Assembly: GCA_023434205.1 (NCBI GenBank)
Contig: JAEYTB010000154.1
Span: 1 to 35,574 of the forward strand
Length of the DNA stretch: 35,574 nt
Direction of reading: 5' to 3'
Source of the DNA: Planctomycetota bacterium
Lineage (GTDB): Bacteria; Planctomycetota; Phycisphaerae; Phycisphaerales; UBA1924
Shown: positions 23,684 to 32,432 of the stretch, piece by piece
Layout of the letters: each line of letters starts with the position of its first letter
Position numbering within the stretch: the stretch's first letter is position 1
Notes under the pieces: model-generated
Told to the model about the DNA's origin: nothing
The model's database searches: none
What the model saw: the letters and a program-made list of their open reading frames with translations, nothing else
Position numbers and translations under genes: made by a program

Positions 23684-26055
23684 GCGGCGGCGGCCTCCTC
23701 CGCGGCGAGCGCGGACGCACGGGCCTTGAGCAGGCCGCTCTCGGCCTGCGCGTGGCTGAACCAGCGGGCGATCAGGGTTTCAACGACGGCGACCGCGAGG
23801 GCCGCGATGAGCAGCGGGAAGCTGATGGGGGGGATTTTGGAATCGCGCGAGAGCGCCCCCGCCGTGGAGGCGGGCGCACCGCCGGGGGTGAGGGGGTCGG
23901 CGCCGGGCTCAAGCCAGGTGAGTTCGCCCGCAACGGGCGTGAACCAGCGGGCGAGTTCCTCGCGGGAGCGGAGGTCGGTCAGGCCGCCCGCGGTGTCGGC
24001 GTTGAAGGCGAGCACGCCCGCGGTGACGCCGCTGCTGCTCCGCGCGGCGAAGAGGCCGCGCGAGCGGATTGGTTGCGAGAGGCGGCCCGCGGCGTCGATC
24101 GCCACGGCCGGGCCGGGCTCGGACGAGCCGTCCGGGATGGGCGCGAGCTCGACAGCGCCGGGGACCAGCGTCGGGGCCCCGCCGGCAACGGCGGTGCGCG
24201 GGCCCGCCGAGCGGCCGACGCCCTGGCGGACGAGCTCCTGGATGAGCGGGACCATGAGCGGCTTGGTTGGCAGGTCGGTCCAGGCCAGGTCGGGCGCGGC
24301 GGTGAAGAAGGCGATGATGCCGCGGGAGGCACGCGCGGACTTGTCCGCGCTGCCGGGCTGGGCGGTCACGAGCAGGGGCGAGCCGTCGGCCAGGGTCAGG
24401 AGGGGCTCGAAGCTGCCGGGCGGGCCCGAGAGGGGCAGAGTCTGGATGACGTGAACATGCTTGAGGAGTTCGGGCAGCTCGCCGGAGAGCTGCTCGAGCA
24501 GGTCGGGCCCCGAGGGGATCGGGCGTTCGGGGAAGAGGGTCGCTGAAGGTGAGAACTGACGCGGCTCGCGCGCGATGGTCCATTCCAGGCCCAGGCCGCT
24601 GGTCATGGCGTCGGTCCACGTGTGGGTCTGCGGGTCCCGGGGCGGGGCGATGACGACCAGGGCTCCGAGGTCCGCGGCGGCGCGGACGAGCCTCCATCCG
24701 GGTGGATCGACGAGGTCGGGGCGGGGGATAAGCACCGCGTCGTAATCCGCGAGCAGGCCGGCGGGGCTGCGGCTGCCGGGCATCGGCGCGAACGCGCGGG
24801 CCGGGTCGATCGCGGATACGCGGACCTCTCCGGACTGGCGGCGGCGCATGGGGTCGGCGTCGGGGGCGAGCGAGAGGGCGAGCCAGTCGCCGGGCGTGAA
24901 CGTGTCGATGGTGCCCTTGCCGCCGATAGCGCCGGGGACCAGCAGCGCGACCTCGAGCCGCTCGCGGGTGTCGATGGGGCGGCGGAAGGTGTTGTCGGCG
25001 GCGATGGCGTCGTCATCAATGGAGGCGACGAGCACGACGGGGGCCCGCGAGCCCTGCGCGGGGACGGGGACCTCCGCCGTGAGGTAGGCCGTGACGGCGT
25101 CCTGGCCCGGCGACCAGTTGACGGTGGTCTGGGCGCGTTGACCGCGCCCGACGGGCGGGCCCGAGGGCGAGACCGCGAGTCCCTCCACCGAGACGGTGGT
25201 CACGGCGCCGGACGCGACGCCGGGCCCGCTGCGGCGGAGGTAGACGCGGACTTGTGTGCTGGCGGAGGGTGACGCGCCGGCGTCGGGCGTGGCGATCAGG
25301 ACGCTGTTGGCGGGCTCCACGCCGGTGATGGAGACGTTGTCCAGCGGGACCGAGGCGGGCGCCTGGGCGAGCAGGTAGGTCTGGCCTTCGCTCTGCGCCA
25401 GCGCGGGGAGCGTGGATTCGGCCTCGGCGGAGCCCGCGCGGAGGTCGCTGAAGACCCCGACCCAGAGCGACTCGCCGCCCTTGAGCGGCGTGCGGCGGAG
25501 CTCATCGCGCACGCGGGTGAGCGCGCCGTTGAGGTCGGTTCGGCTGTCGTTGGGCTGGAGGGTCCGGATCAGCTCCGAGGCCGCGGACAGGTCGCCGCTG
25601 GGCGGCACCACGAGGGGCTCGGAGGGCGCGGCCAGCGCGACGATGCCCACGCGGTCGCCCTGGGATTGATCGAGCTGCGCGAGCAGTTCGAGCGCAGCGG
25701 CCTTGCTGCGGTCGAAGGCGGACCGGCTTTCTCCCGGCTCGACCGCGCCGGAGGCGAGGCCGTTGTCGATGAGCAGGTACAGCGTGCGCGGCCCCTGGGA
25801 GAGGGCCCCGATCGCGCCCAGCACCGGCTTACCCAGCGCCATCGCGAGCAGCGCCACCAGCAGGCAGCGGCTGGCCAGCAGCAGGATCTGCTCGAGGTTC
25901 ATGCGGCGGCGCTGGCGGCGGTACGCCTCGATCAGGAACTTCATCGCGGCCCACGGCACGGGCCGACGGCGGCGGCGCATGAGGATGTGGATGATGATGG
26001 GGATGGCGATGCACGCCAGCCCGACCGCCGCGATGGTGGGGTTGAGGAAAGTCAT
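23680..26055 (-). CDS. BatA-like (aerotolerance regulator N-terminal) membrane protein
   Basis: The product is 791 residues, with the ATG at 26055 overlapping the DUF58 stop by one base. It opens with the BatA N-terminal pattern: FLNPTIAAVGLACIAIPIII, then HILMRRRRRPVPWAAMKFL, and a second helix (LLLASRCLLVALLAMALG). A VWA-like domain follows from residue 92, but the metal site reads DNGLAS (97-102) instead of DxSxS, so metal binding may be lost. A long beta-rich periplasmic part and a C-terminal helix (SFPLLIAALAVAVVETLIA) complete it. The pair with the downstream VWA protein, which has an intact site, suggests a heteromer in which one subunit is structural. Confidence 0.86.
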   Translation of the reverse strand: MTFLNPTIAAVGLACIAIPIIIHILMRRRRRPVPWAAMKFLIEAYRRQRRRMNLEQILLLASRCLLVALLAMALGKPVLGAIGALSQGPRTLYLLIDNGLASGAVEPGESRSAFDRSKAAALELLAQLDQSQGDRVGIVALAAPSEPLVVPPSGDLSAASELIRTLQPNDSRTDLNGALTRVRDELRRTPLKGGESLWVGVFSDLRAGSAEAESTLPALAQSEGQTYLLAQAPASVPLDNVSITGVEPANSVLIATPDAGASPSASTQVRVYLRRSGPGVASGAVTTVSVEGLAVSPSGPPVGRGQRAQTTVNWSPGQDAVTAYLTAEVPVPAQGSRAPVVLVASIDDDAIAADNTFRRPIDTRERLEVALLVPGAIGGKGTIDTFTPGDWLALSLAPDADPMRRRQSGEVRVSAIDPARAFAPMPGSRSPAGLLADYDAVLIPRPDLVDPPGWRLVRAAADLGALVVIAPPRDPQTHTWTDAMTSGLGLEWTIAREPRQFSPSATLFPERPIPSGPDLLEQLSGELPELLKHVHVIQTLPLSGPPGSFEPLLTLADGSPLLVTAQPGSADKSARASRGIIAFFTAAPDLAWTDLPTKPLMVPLIQELVRQGVGRSAGPRTAVAGGAPTLVPGAVELAPIPDGSSEPGPAVAIDAAGRLSQPIRSRGLFAARSSSGVTAGVLAFNADTAGGLTDLRSREELARWFTPVAGELTWLEPGADPLTPGGAPASTAGALSRDSKIPPISFPLLIAALAVAVVETLIARWFSHAQAESGLLKARASALAAEEAAAA

Positions 26056-27089
26056 CAGGCGTACTTGCTGCGCTTGATCATGGCGTTGCGGCGGGCGACA
26101 AAGCTGGCCAGCGGCGGGCCGAGCCAGTCGTGGGTGCTGAGTTTCTGGTAGTCGAAGCCCATGCCGCGGACCAGCCGCTGCACGGCGTCGGTGTGCTCGT
26201 TGAAGACCTCGAGGTAGGCTTTGCGGAGGGCGCGGGGGTCGACGCGCAGGGTGGGTTCGCCCTCGAGGCCCTCGAAGGGGGCGGCGTCGGTGAAGCCGAA
26301 CTCCTCCTCGGCGCGGTCGAGGACCTGGAAGACGAGCAGGTCGTGGCCGGCGTGCTTGAGCTGCGCGAAGGCGGCGCGGATGTCGGCGATATCGATGAAC
26401 AGGTCGCTGATGAGGGCGATGAGGCAGCGGTTGGTGAGCTTGCCCAGGACCTGATCAACGACGCGGCCGAAGTTGGTGCCGCGGGACTGGTTGTCCTTGT
26501 TGAGGGGGTGGGTGGAGAGCGCGCCGACGACCTGCCTCCACGTGCCCTGGCTGCTGGAACGGCGGACCATGGCGCGGATCTCATCGGCGAAAACAACCAG
26601 GCCGGCGCGGTCCCCCTGGCGGAGGGTGATGTAGGAGAGCGCGGCGGCCAGGGCGGTGGCGTGGTCGAACTTGGTCCAGTTGGCCCGGCCGTCGGCGCTC
26701 TTCTTTCTCCCGGCGCCCGAGGCCTCCTCGAAGCTGCGGCTGCCGTAGTTCATGGAGCCGGAGGAATCTACGAGGACCACCAGGTCGAGGGTGGTCTCCT
26801 GCTGGTGCTGCTTGAGGTGCAGCTTGTCTGTGCGGCCGTAGACCTTCCAGTCCAGGTGCCGAAGGTCGTCGCCGGCGACGTAGGGCCGGTGCTGCGCGAA
26901 CTCGACGGAAAGACCTTGGAAGGGGGATCGGTGTACGCCGCTGCTGAACCCCTCGACGATCATCTTGGCGCGAAGCTCGAAGCTGGCCAGGCGCGCGAGC
27001 GTCTGCGGGTGCAGGTACAGCGAGGCGTCACCCTCGGGAGGGGTGGTGCGCGGCGCGGCGGGCGGGGGGGTGGTGGGGGTGTCGGCCAT
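26055..27089 (-). CDS. DUF58 family protein
   Basis: The product is 344 residues. The N-terminus is Pro/Thr-rich, then the DUF58 core is clear: GVHRSPFQGLSVEFAQHRPY, VAGDDLRHLDWKVYGRTDKL and the VWA-type LVVLVDSSGSM (108-112 DSSGS, intact). DUF58 proteins are usually encoded next to a MoxR AAA ATPase and form a chaperone-like module that matures or inserts metal into envelope complexes. Here it is the first gene of the operon and no MoxR gene lies upstream; the divergent gene is a GspE-like one. The ATG at 27089 has no strong ribosome site, and a -10-like TATACC on the minus strand (27109-27104) would leave a leader of only about eight bases. Confidence 0.92.
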   Translation of the reverse strand: MADTPTTPPPAAPRTTPPEGDASLYLHPQTLARLASFELRAKMIVEGFSSGVHRSPFQGLSVEFAQHRPYVAGDDLRHLDWKVYGRTDKLHLKQHQQETTLDLVVLVDSSGSMNYGSRSFEEASGAGRKKSADGRANWTKFDHATALAAALSYITLRQGDRAGLVVFADEIRAMVRRSSSQGTWRQVVGALSTHPLNKDNQSRGTNFGRVVDQVLGKLTNRCLIALISDLFIDIADIRAAFAQLKHAGHDLLVFQVLDRAEEEFGFTDAAPFEGLEGEPTLRVDPRALRKAYLEVFNEHTDAVQRLVRGMGFDYQKLSTHDWLGPPLASFVARRNAMIKRSKYA

Positions 27090-27366
27090 GGAGGTCCGAG
27101 GATGGTATAGGGATCAGGGCTGGACGATGTTCGGGCGCGCCGGATATGAGTCGCCCAACCCACCCGGGGCTGGTGGGGGAATGGGCGGACCCCCGGGCCC
27201 CCGGCGTGCGAAAGGGGATTCGGCAGAAGTTCGCGGGTTTGGTACTCTGGACGCCCCCCACAGCGGTATACATGGGGACTCCGGGCGGGAGCCCGGGTGG
27301 CACTACACTGGTCCGCTTTGGCGGTCAGGGGCCGGGGTCGGTCCCGTTGAGGAAGTTCGACGAGTC
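27090..27366. promoter_or_regulatory. Divergent intergenic region
   Basis: It separates the DUF58 operon (minus) and the GspE-like locus (plus). On the minus strand TATACC at 27109-27104 is a possible -10 without a clear -35. On the plus strand TTCGGC (27219) to TACTCT (27243) is a weak pair with 18-base spacing. CCGGGC-ggga-GCCCGG (27281-27296) is a perfect hairpin or operator-like dyad in the plus leader. No small gene is seen. Confidence 0.3.
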
Positions 27367-29127
27367 ATGCACATGCAACACCTGACGATGGCGATGGGGG
27401 CGAGCCCGACTCTTGCGGCCGAGGGGTTCATCCTCATGTCGCTCTGGAAGCCCCTGCTGATCCTGCTTCCCTTCGTGCCCTGGGGTCACGTGGTCTCGCG
27501 GGTGCTCGACAAGCACGCCGCGCGGTTCTTCCTGAACCGAGACGCGTGGAACATGGTGCATCTGGTGGCGGGGCTGGTTGCGCTGATGGCGGTGCTCATG
27601 CCGTACACCAAGAGCGAGGCCTCGTTCTGGATCGGCTGGGGGATCATGATCGTGATCCTCGTGACCGACGTCGTGGTCTTCGCGCTGGTGGCGAACAAGG
27701 ACGAGCGCGTGCCCGAGGAGCACCACCTGCGGCTGGACTTCTCCAGCCTGCAGGAGAAGCGGGAGGCCAAGGCCGCGGCGAAGCTGCAGGGCAAGGTCGA
27801 GCTCGTGCTCAAGGGGCCGGACAAAGTGGCGGTGGCCGCGCCCAACGTGGACACGCCGGAGTTCGGGGTGCGGGTCGCGTCCGAGGGCGTCTACATCAAG
27901 GCTTCGTCGGTCCGGGCGAACCAGATCGACATCGGCCCCACGGCCAAGGAGGGTGTCTACGCCGTCTCCAACCTGGTGGATGGCGTGCGGACCCCGCCGG
28001 AGCCGCTGCCCGCGGCGGAGGCCGTCAAGATCATCGACTTCTGGAAGGGCGTCGCCAAGCTGGACGTGGCGGACCGCCGCAAGAAGCAGGTGGCGGACCT
28101 CGCCGTGGAGCGGGGCGACAGCCGCAAGAAGGTGCGGCTGACGACGATCGGCGGTCAGGGCGGCCCGCGCATGACGCTTCTGATGGAGCCCGAGGCGCAG
28201 GTGCGCCGCAAGCCGGCGGACCTGGGCCTGCTCGAGCCCCAGATGGCCGAGCTGAAGAAGATCATCGATGACTCCCACGGCGTGGTGCTGCTGGGCGCCC
28301 CGCTCGACGGCGGCCGCACGACCACGATGTACACGATCGTCAAGATGCACGACGCGTACACCAAGAACGTGCAGACCATCGAGATCGACGTGCAGGATGC
28401 GCTGGAGGGCGTGCGGCAGAACAAGTTCGACCCTCAGGCCGACGGGGCCGAGTTCTCGACCCTGACGCGGACGATCATGCGTCGCGACCCGGACGTGGTC
28501 GCGCTCGCCGAGCTGCCCGACGCGGCGACGGCGAAGGAGATTGCCCGCATCGACCAGGAGCGCACGCGGACGTACGTCTCCCTCAAGGCCGACAACGCGA
28601 TGCAGGCCCTCCAGACGTGGATGAAGGCGGTGGGGGACCTGGACTCGGCGAGCAAGTGCCTGCGGGGGGCGGTGGGGCAGAAGCTGCTCCGCAAGCTGTG
28701 CATGAACTGCCGCGTGGCCTACCAGCCCTCGCCGGAGATGGTGAAGAAGCTGGGGCTCCCGCCGGACAAGGTCAAGCAGCTGTTCAAGAAGGGCGGCCAG
28801 GTCCTGATCAAGAACAAGCCGGAGGTCTGCCCGGTATGCGGGGGCGGCGGCTACCTGGGCCAGGACGGCGTGTTCGAGGTGTTCCCCATCGGGGAGGCGG
28901 CGCGGGCCATGCTCAAGGCCGGCGACTGGAACGCGCTGAAGGTCGAGTTCCGCAAGCATGGGTACCCGACCATCCAGCAGTCGGCCTTGCGCAAGGCGAT
29001 CGACGGCGTGACCAGCGTGGAAGAGGTGCTGCGGATTACCGGCGAGGGGGCCGCCCCTGGCCAGGCCGCGGCGGCGCCGGCGGCGGCCAAGCCCCCCGCA
29101 CCGCCCGCACCCGCGGGCAAGGCGTGA
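27367..29127 (+). CDS. Membrane-anchored GspE/PilB-like protein with degenerate ATP site
   Basis: The product is 586 residues from the ATG at 27367. Three hydrophobic segments (about 22-42, 62-80, 87-109) precede a GspE/PilB-like core, which is unusual because secretion ATPases are normally soluble. The Walker A region reads GAPLDGGRTTT (310-320): the first loop Gly is Ala and the Lys is Arg (R317). The Walker B region is DVVALAELPD (376-385); Glu382 is kept, but the following motif RD is PD. The zinc-type tetracysteine of GspE is intact (CMNC 445-448 and CPVC 488-491). This looks like a pseudo-ATPase or a very weak one, tied to the membrane. A Pro/Ala tail ends it. The CvpA-like and PilT-like genes follow, and PilT could supply ATPase activity; that is inference. 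Confidence 0.82.
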   Translation: MHMQHLTMAMGASPTLAAEGFILMSLWKPLLILLPFVPWGHVVSRVLDKHAARFFLNRDAWNMVHLVAGLVALMAVLMPYTKSEASFWIGWGIMIVILVTDVVVFALVANKDERVPEEHHLRLDFSSLQEKREAKAAAKLQGKVELVLKGPDKVAVAAPNVDTPEFGVRVASEGVYIKASSVRANQIDIGPTAKEGVYAVSNLVDGVRTPPEPLPAAEAVKIIDFWKGVAKLDVADRRKKQVADLAVERGDSRKKVRLTTIGGQGGPRMTLLMEPEAQVRRKPADLGLLEPQMAELKKIIDDSHGVVLLGAPLDGGRTTTMYTIVKMHDAYTKNVQTIEIDVQDALEGVRQNKFDPQADGAEFSTLTRTIMRRDPDVVALAELPDAATAKEIARIDQERTRTYVSLKADNAMQALQTWMKAVGDLDSASKCLRGAVGQKLLRKLCMNCRVAYQPSPEMVKKLGLPPDKVKQLFKKGGQVLIKNKPEVCPVCGGGGYLGQDGVFEVFPIGEAARAMLKAGDWNALKVEFRKHGYPTIQQSALRKAIDGVTSVEEVLRITGEGAAPGQAAAAPAAAKPPAPPAPAGKA

Positions 29128-29204
29128 GGGTAGAACCGGTGTCGGGTTCGGGAGTCTGAAGGTTCGTTGCACGCCGCGGGGGCGTGCGTCTCGGAGAAGC
29201 GGTC

Positions 29205-31004
29205 ATGACGTTCAATGCAATCATCCTGGCGCTCTTGCTGCTGGTGGCGTACATGTGGGTGATCCGCGGGTTCTTTTCCGCCCTGATCCACCTGGTGTGT
29301 ACGGTGATCGCCGGGGCGATCGCCTTCGGGGTGTGGGAGCCGCTGGCGTACTGGCTGCTCGAGAGCGCGCCCACGACCGGGCTGACCTCGCACCTGACGG
29401 GGATGGCGTGGGGCATCGCCCTGATCGTGCCCTTCGCGCTGTCGCTGGCGGTGCTCCGGCTGGGCGTGGACCAACTGCTGCCGGCCAACGTGGTGCTCTC
29501 GCAGAAGTTCAACTACGTCGGCGGGGCGGTGTGCGGGATCATGGCGGCGGTGCTCACGGCGGGGATCGCCTCGACGGGCCTGTCCTACTTCCGCACGGGT
29601 TCGAGCGTGGGCGGGGTGAAGTATGTGGGCCAGGGCAACCTCCAGCGGGCCAACCCGCTGTGGGTGCCGGTGGACAAGGTGACGGCCCGTTTCTACGGCA
29701 TGCTGTCCGAGAGCGCGTTCCGCACGGGCGAGCCCCTGGCCAAGTGGCACCCCGATGTGCATGAAGAGGGCGGGGCGCTCCAGCTCACGGCGTTCGAGGG
29801 CAAGGGCCGCAACACCACCCGCCCGACCGACTATGAGGTCATGGCGAGGTTCCAGATCGGCGAGCCGGGCCGGGCCCGGCTGAGCAGCCTGCTGACGGAC
29901 CAGTGGAACGCCGGCGTGGTGCAGAAGATCAAGGATCTGGACGGCAGCGACTTCCCGGAGAACACGCACCTCGAGATGTTCGTGGTCAACTTTAAGTCCG
30001 GCGCGAAGGAGAAGGACGGCAAGGTCGCGGTCGGTTCGGCGCAGGTGCGGCTGCTGCTCCAGAACGAGAACGGGGAACGCAAGACGGTTCACCCCATCGC
30101 GGTGTCGTCGCAGGCCAGCTCTGAACGGCTCGCGTACGGCCGCTGGCGGTACGACGCCCCGGAGGCGTTCATCGGCTCCGTCGGCGGCGGCTCGGAGGCC
30201 CTGTTCGCGTTCGAGTTCCCCTGCCCGCCCGGGTATGAGCCCATCGCCCTCTATATCAAGGGCGCCCGGCACGTCGTGGAGGATGCCAAGACCGCCAAGC
30301 CCAAGGCCGTGCTGCGTTCCGCGGCGGAGCGCGACGCACTGATCAACTCCGCGTTCGCGGCGGCGGGCGGCACCGGGGCCCGGGTGACGGACCTGGACCT
30401 GAGCGACGCGACCAAGGCCGCGCTGCCCGCGGTGGACAACGCGCGCGACTTCCCGCCCGAGGGCATGCGTGTGCAGGAAACGCTCCAGCACACCATCCAG
30501 AAGGGCACGCACGACACCCTGGAACTGGACGAAGAAAACAATAAGAACCTCATCATCAGCGGGCACGTGACGCTGGACCCCAAGGCCGTCGCCAACACCC
30601 GCGGCATCGAGAAGTCGCTGGTGATCAACCGGCTCCAGGTGGCGCCCGACCAGAACATCGTCCAGGTGGACGTCGACGACGGCACGCAGTGGAGCGTGCT
30701 GCACCGCGTGTTCGCCAACCAGGAGGGCGACGAGCCGCCCACCCTGTACGACACCGACGGCGTGCCGTACGTGCCGGTGGGCTACGTCTACCAGGACGAG
30801 ACCAAGTTCGTCCTGCGGTACACCCCCGGCAACCCTATCAGCAAGATGAGCGACCTGCCCCGCCTGAGCACGACCCGCAGCCAGCGGATGACGCTGATCT
30901 ACCGCGTGAGCAAGGGCGTCCGGCTGGCGCACTACGGGTGCGGCAAGAAGATCATCAAGTCGCTCGACCCGCCCTTCCTGCTGCAGGCCCAGCAGGGCCG
31001 GTGA
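29205..31004 (+). CDS. CvpA-like membrane protein with large exported domain
   Basis: The product is 599 residues from the ATG at 29205 (GGAG nine bases upstream); a GTG at 29184 would add seven residues. The first 130 residues hold four hydrophobic segments arranged as in CvpA proteins (NAIILALLLLVAYMWVIRG, LIHLVCTVIAGAIAFGV, GIALIVPFALSLAVL, GGAVCGIMAAVLTAG). The remaining 460 residues are hydrophilic and mostly beta-rich; I recognise no domain. CvpA family members are linked to colicin production and envelope homeostasis. Its position between a GspE-like and a PilT-like gene suggests an inner-membrane partner of those ATPase-fold proteins. Spacing to the upstream gene is 77 bases and to the PilT-like gene 179 bases. 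Confidence 0.72.
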   Translation: MTFNAIILALLLLVAYMWVIRGFFSALIHLVCTVIAGAIAFGVWEPLAYWLLESAPTTGLTSHLTGMAWGIALIVPFALSLAVLRLGVDQLLPANVVLSQKFNYVGGAVCGIMAAVLTAGIASTGLSYFRTGSSVGGVKYVGQGNLQRANPLWVPVDKVTARFYGMLSESAFRTGEPLAKWHPDVHEEGGALQLTAFEGKGRNTTRPTDYEVMARFQIGEPGRARLSSLLTDQWNAGVVQKIKDLDGSDFPENTHLEMFVVNFKSGAKEKDGKVAVGSAQVRLLLQNENGERKTVHPIAVSSQASSERLAYGRWRYDAPEAFIGSVGGGSEALFAFEFPCPPGYEPIALYIKGARHVVEDAKTAKPKAVLRSAAERDALINSAFAAAGGTGARVTDLDLSDATKAALPAVDNARDFPPEGMRVQETLQHTIQKGTHDTLELDEENNKNLIISGHVTLDPKAVANTRGIEKSLVINRLQVAPDQNIVQVDVDDGTQWSVLHRVFANQEGDEPPTLYDTDGVPYVPVGYVYQDETKFVLRYTPGNPISKMSDLPRLSTTRSQRMTLIYRVSKGVRLAHYGCGKKIIKSLDPPFLLQAQQGR

Positions 31005-31172
31005 GGCGGGCCGGAAAGGAACGCACGGGGAGGGGAACCTTCACGTGCCCTTGACCGGATAGTGGTGCCGATTTGGGTGCAGGCTGAATACGGTTCCGCC
31101 CCCCTTTGAGGGGCGTCCCGAGTATCGGTTCGTGCTTGGTTTGGCCCCCAACCCCCTCGCGGGGCAGCGGCC

Positions 31173-31178
31173 GGGAGG
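31173..31178 (+). promoter_or_regulatory. Ribosome binding site for the TTG start of the PilT-like gene
   Basis: GGGAGG is five bases before TTG at 31184, an ideal spacing. The later in-frame GTG (31262) and ATG (31313) have weaker or no sites, so TTG is preferred despite being rare. Confidence 0.6.
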
Positions 31179-31183
31179 TTATC

Positions 31184-32422
31184 TTGTCTACGCAAGCGGC
31201 GGTCGTGAATGGTCAGCAGGAATCTTCCCAGCACGGCGCGCGGGACGGGAGCAGAGGCGTGAGCGTTGAAGCCGAACCGGTGACTTCCTCGGCCCACACG
31301 GGCCACATCGTGATGTCTCGCAAGCAGAAGAACGACCCCCACGCGACGCGCTGGGGCAAGTTCCTGCAGGCGGCGATCAAGTTCGAGGCCAGCGACCTCA
31401 TCATCAAGAGCGACCAGCAGCCCAAGGTGCGCCTCCGCGGCGCCCTCAAGCCGCTGGAGACCGGCGCGGTGAGCGAGGAAGAGTTCTGGCAGATTGCCGA
31501 CGCGATCCTCTCCCCCGAGCAGCAGGAAGACCTGCACAAGTTCGGCTCGGTCGACTTCGCGTACGACTACGACGCCAACAACCGCTTCCGCGTGAACCTG
31601 TTCCAGGCCCGCGGCAAGCTGTCGGTCGCGTGCCGCCTCATCACCAGCAAGATCCGCAAGTTCGAGGAGCTGTACCTCCCGGCGACGATGTCGGAGATCG
31701 CCATGCAGCCCAACGGCATCGTGCTGCTCAGCGGCGTGACCGGGTCGGGCAAGTCGACGACGATCGCGGCGATGCTCGACTACGTGAACGAGCGCAAGCC
31801 CGTCCACATCGTGACCATCGAGGACCCGATCGAGTACATCTTCGTGGACAAGAAGGCCACGATCAATCAGCGAGAGATCGGCATCGACTGCCTCGACTTC
31901 AAGATCGCCCTCCGCGCCCTCGTGCGTGAGAACCCTGACATCGTGCTGGTCGGCGAAATGCGAGATAACGAGACGTTCCACGCCGCGCTGCACGCCGCGG
32001 AAACGGGCCACCTGGTGTACGGGACCATCCACGCCTCCAGCTCGACGCAGACGTTCAGCCGTATTTACGGCCTGTTCGAGCAGGAGGAAGTGGAGCAGGT
32101 GCGCAAGATCCTGGCGTACCAGATGCGGGCGTTCGTGTACCAGAAGCTGCTGCCCACGCTGCACAAGGACATCGCCCGCATCCCGGGGCTGGAGATCCTG
32201 ATCAACAACGCCGTGGTCCGCAAGCACATCCTGGAGAGCCGCGAGGGCGAGCTGCGCGAGTACCTCAAGAGCGTGGAGGCGCGCCAGGTGGGCATGCAGG
32301 ACTTCAACTGGCACCTGGTGAAGCTGGTGGAGGACGAGTACGTGGCCCTCAAGGTCGCGGAAGACGCGTCGCCCAACATCGACGAGTTCCGCATGATGCT
32401 CAAGAAGCTGGGCGGCATCTGA
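31184..32422 (+). CDS. PilT-like secretion/retraction ATPase
   Basis: The product is 412 residues from TTG. The first 55 residues are a Ser/Gln/His-rich extension absent from PilT; the usual PilT start would lie near residue 57. The PAS-like N-domain (FEASDLIIKSDQQPKVRLRG) fits the PilT pattern. Walker A is GVTGSGKST (184-192), the Asp box includes IEDPIEYIF, Walker B is DIVLVGEMRD (252-261), and HAAETGHLVYGTIHA carries the His box. All expected ATPase residues are present. PilT hexamers drive pilus retraction; no pilin, PilC or PilQ gene is in the window, so the motor may serve something else, perhaps the membrane-bound GspE-like protein upstream. A strong terminator follows 41 bases after the stop. 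Confidence 0.9.
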   Translation: MSTQAAVVNGQQESSQHGARDGSRGVSVEAEPVTSSAHTGHIVMSRKQKNDPHATRWGKFLQAAIKFEASDLIIKSDQQPKVRLRGALKPLETGAVSEEEFWQIADAILSPEQQEDLHKFGSVDFAYDYDANNRFRVNLFQARGKLSVACRLITSKIRKFEELYLPATMSEIAMQPNGIVLLSGVTGSGKSTTIAAMLDYVNERKPVHIVTIEDPIEYIFVDKKATINQREIGIDCLDFKIALRALVRENPDIVLVGEMRDNETFHAALHAAETGHLVYGTIHASSSTQTFSRIYGLFEQEEVEQVRKILAYQMRAFVYQKLLPTLHKDIARIPGLEILINNAVVRKHILESREGELREYLKSVEARQVGMQDFNWHLVKLVEDEYVALKVAEDASPNIDEFRMMLKKLGGI

Positions 32423-32432
32423 GAAGGGCGAG

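Noticed and set aside
31005..31183. Promoter with TTGACC (31051) before the PilT-like gene
   Set aside because: No acceptable -10 lies 16-18 bases downstream; the gap remains undecided.
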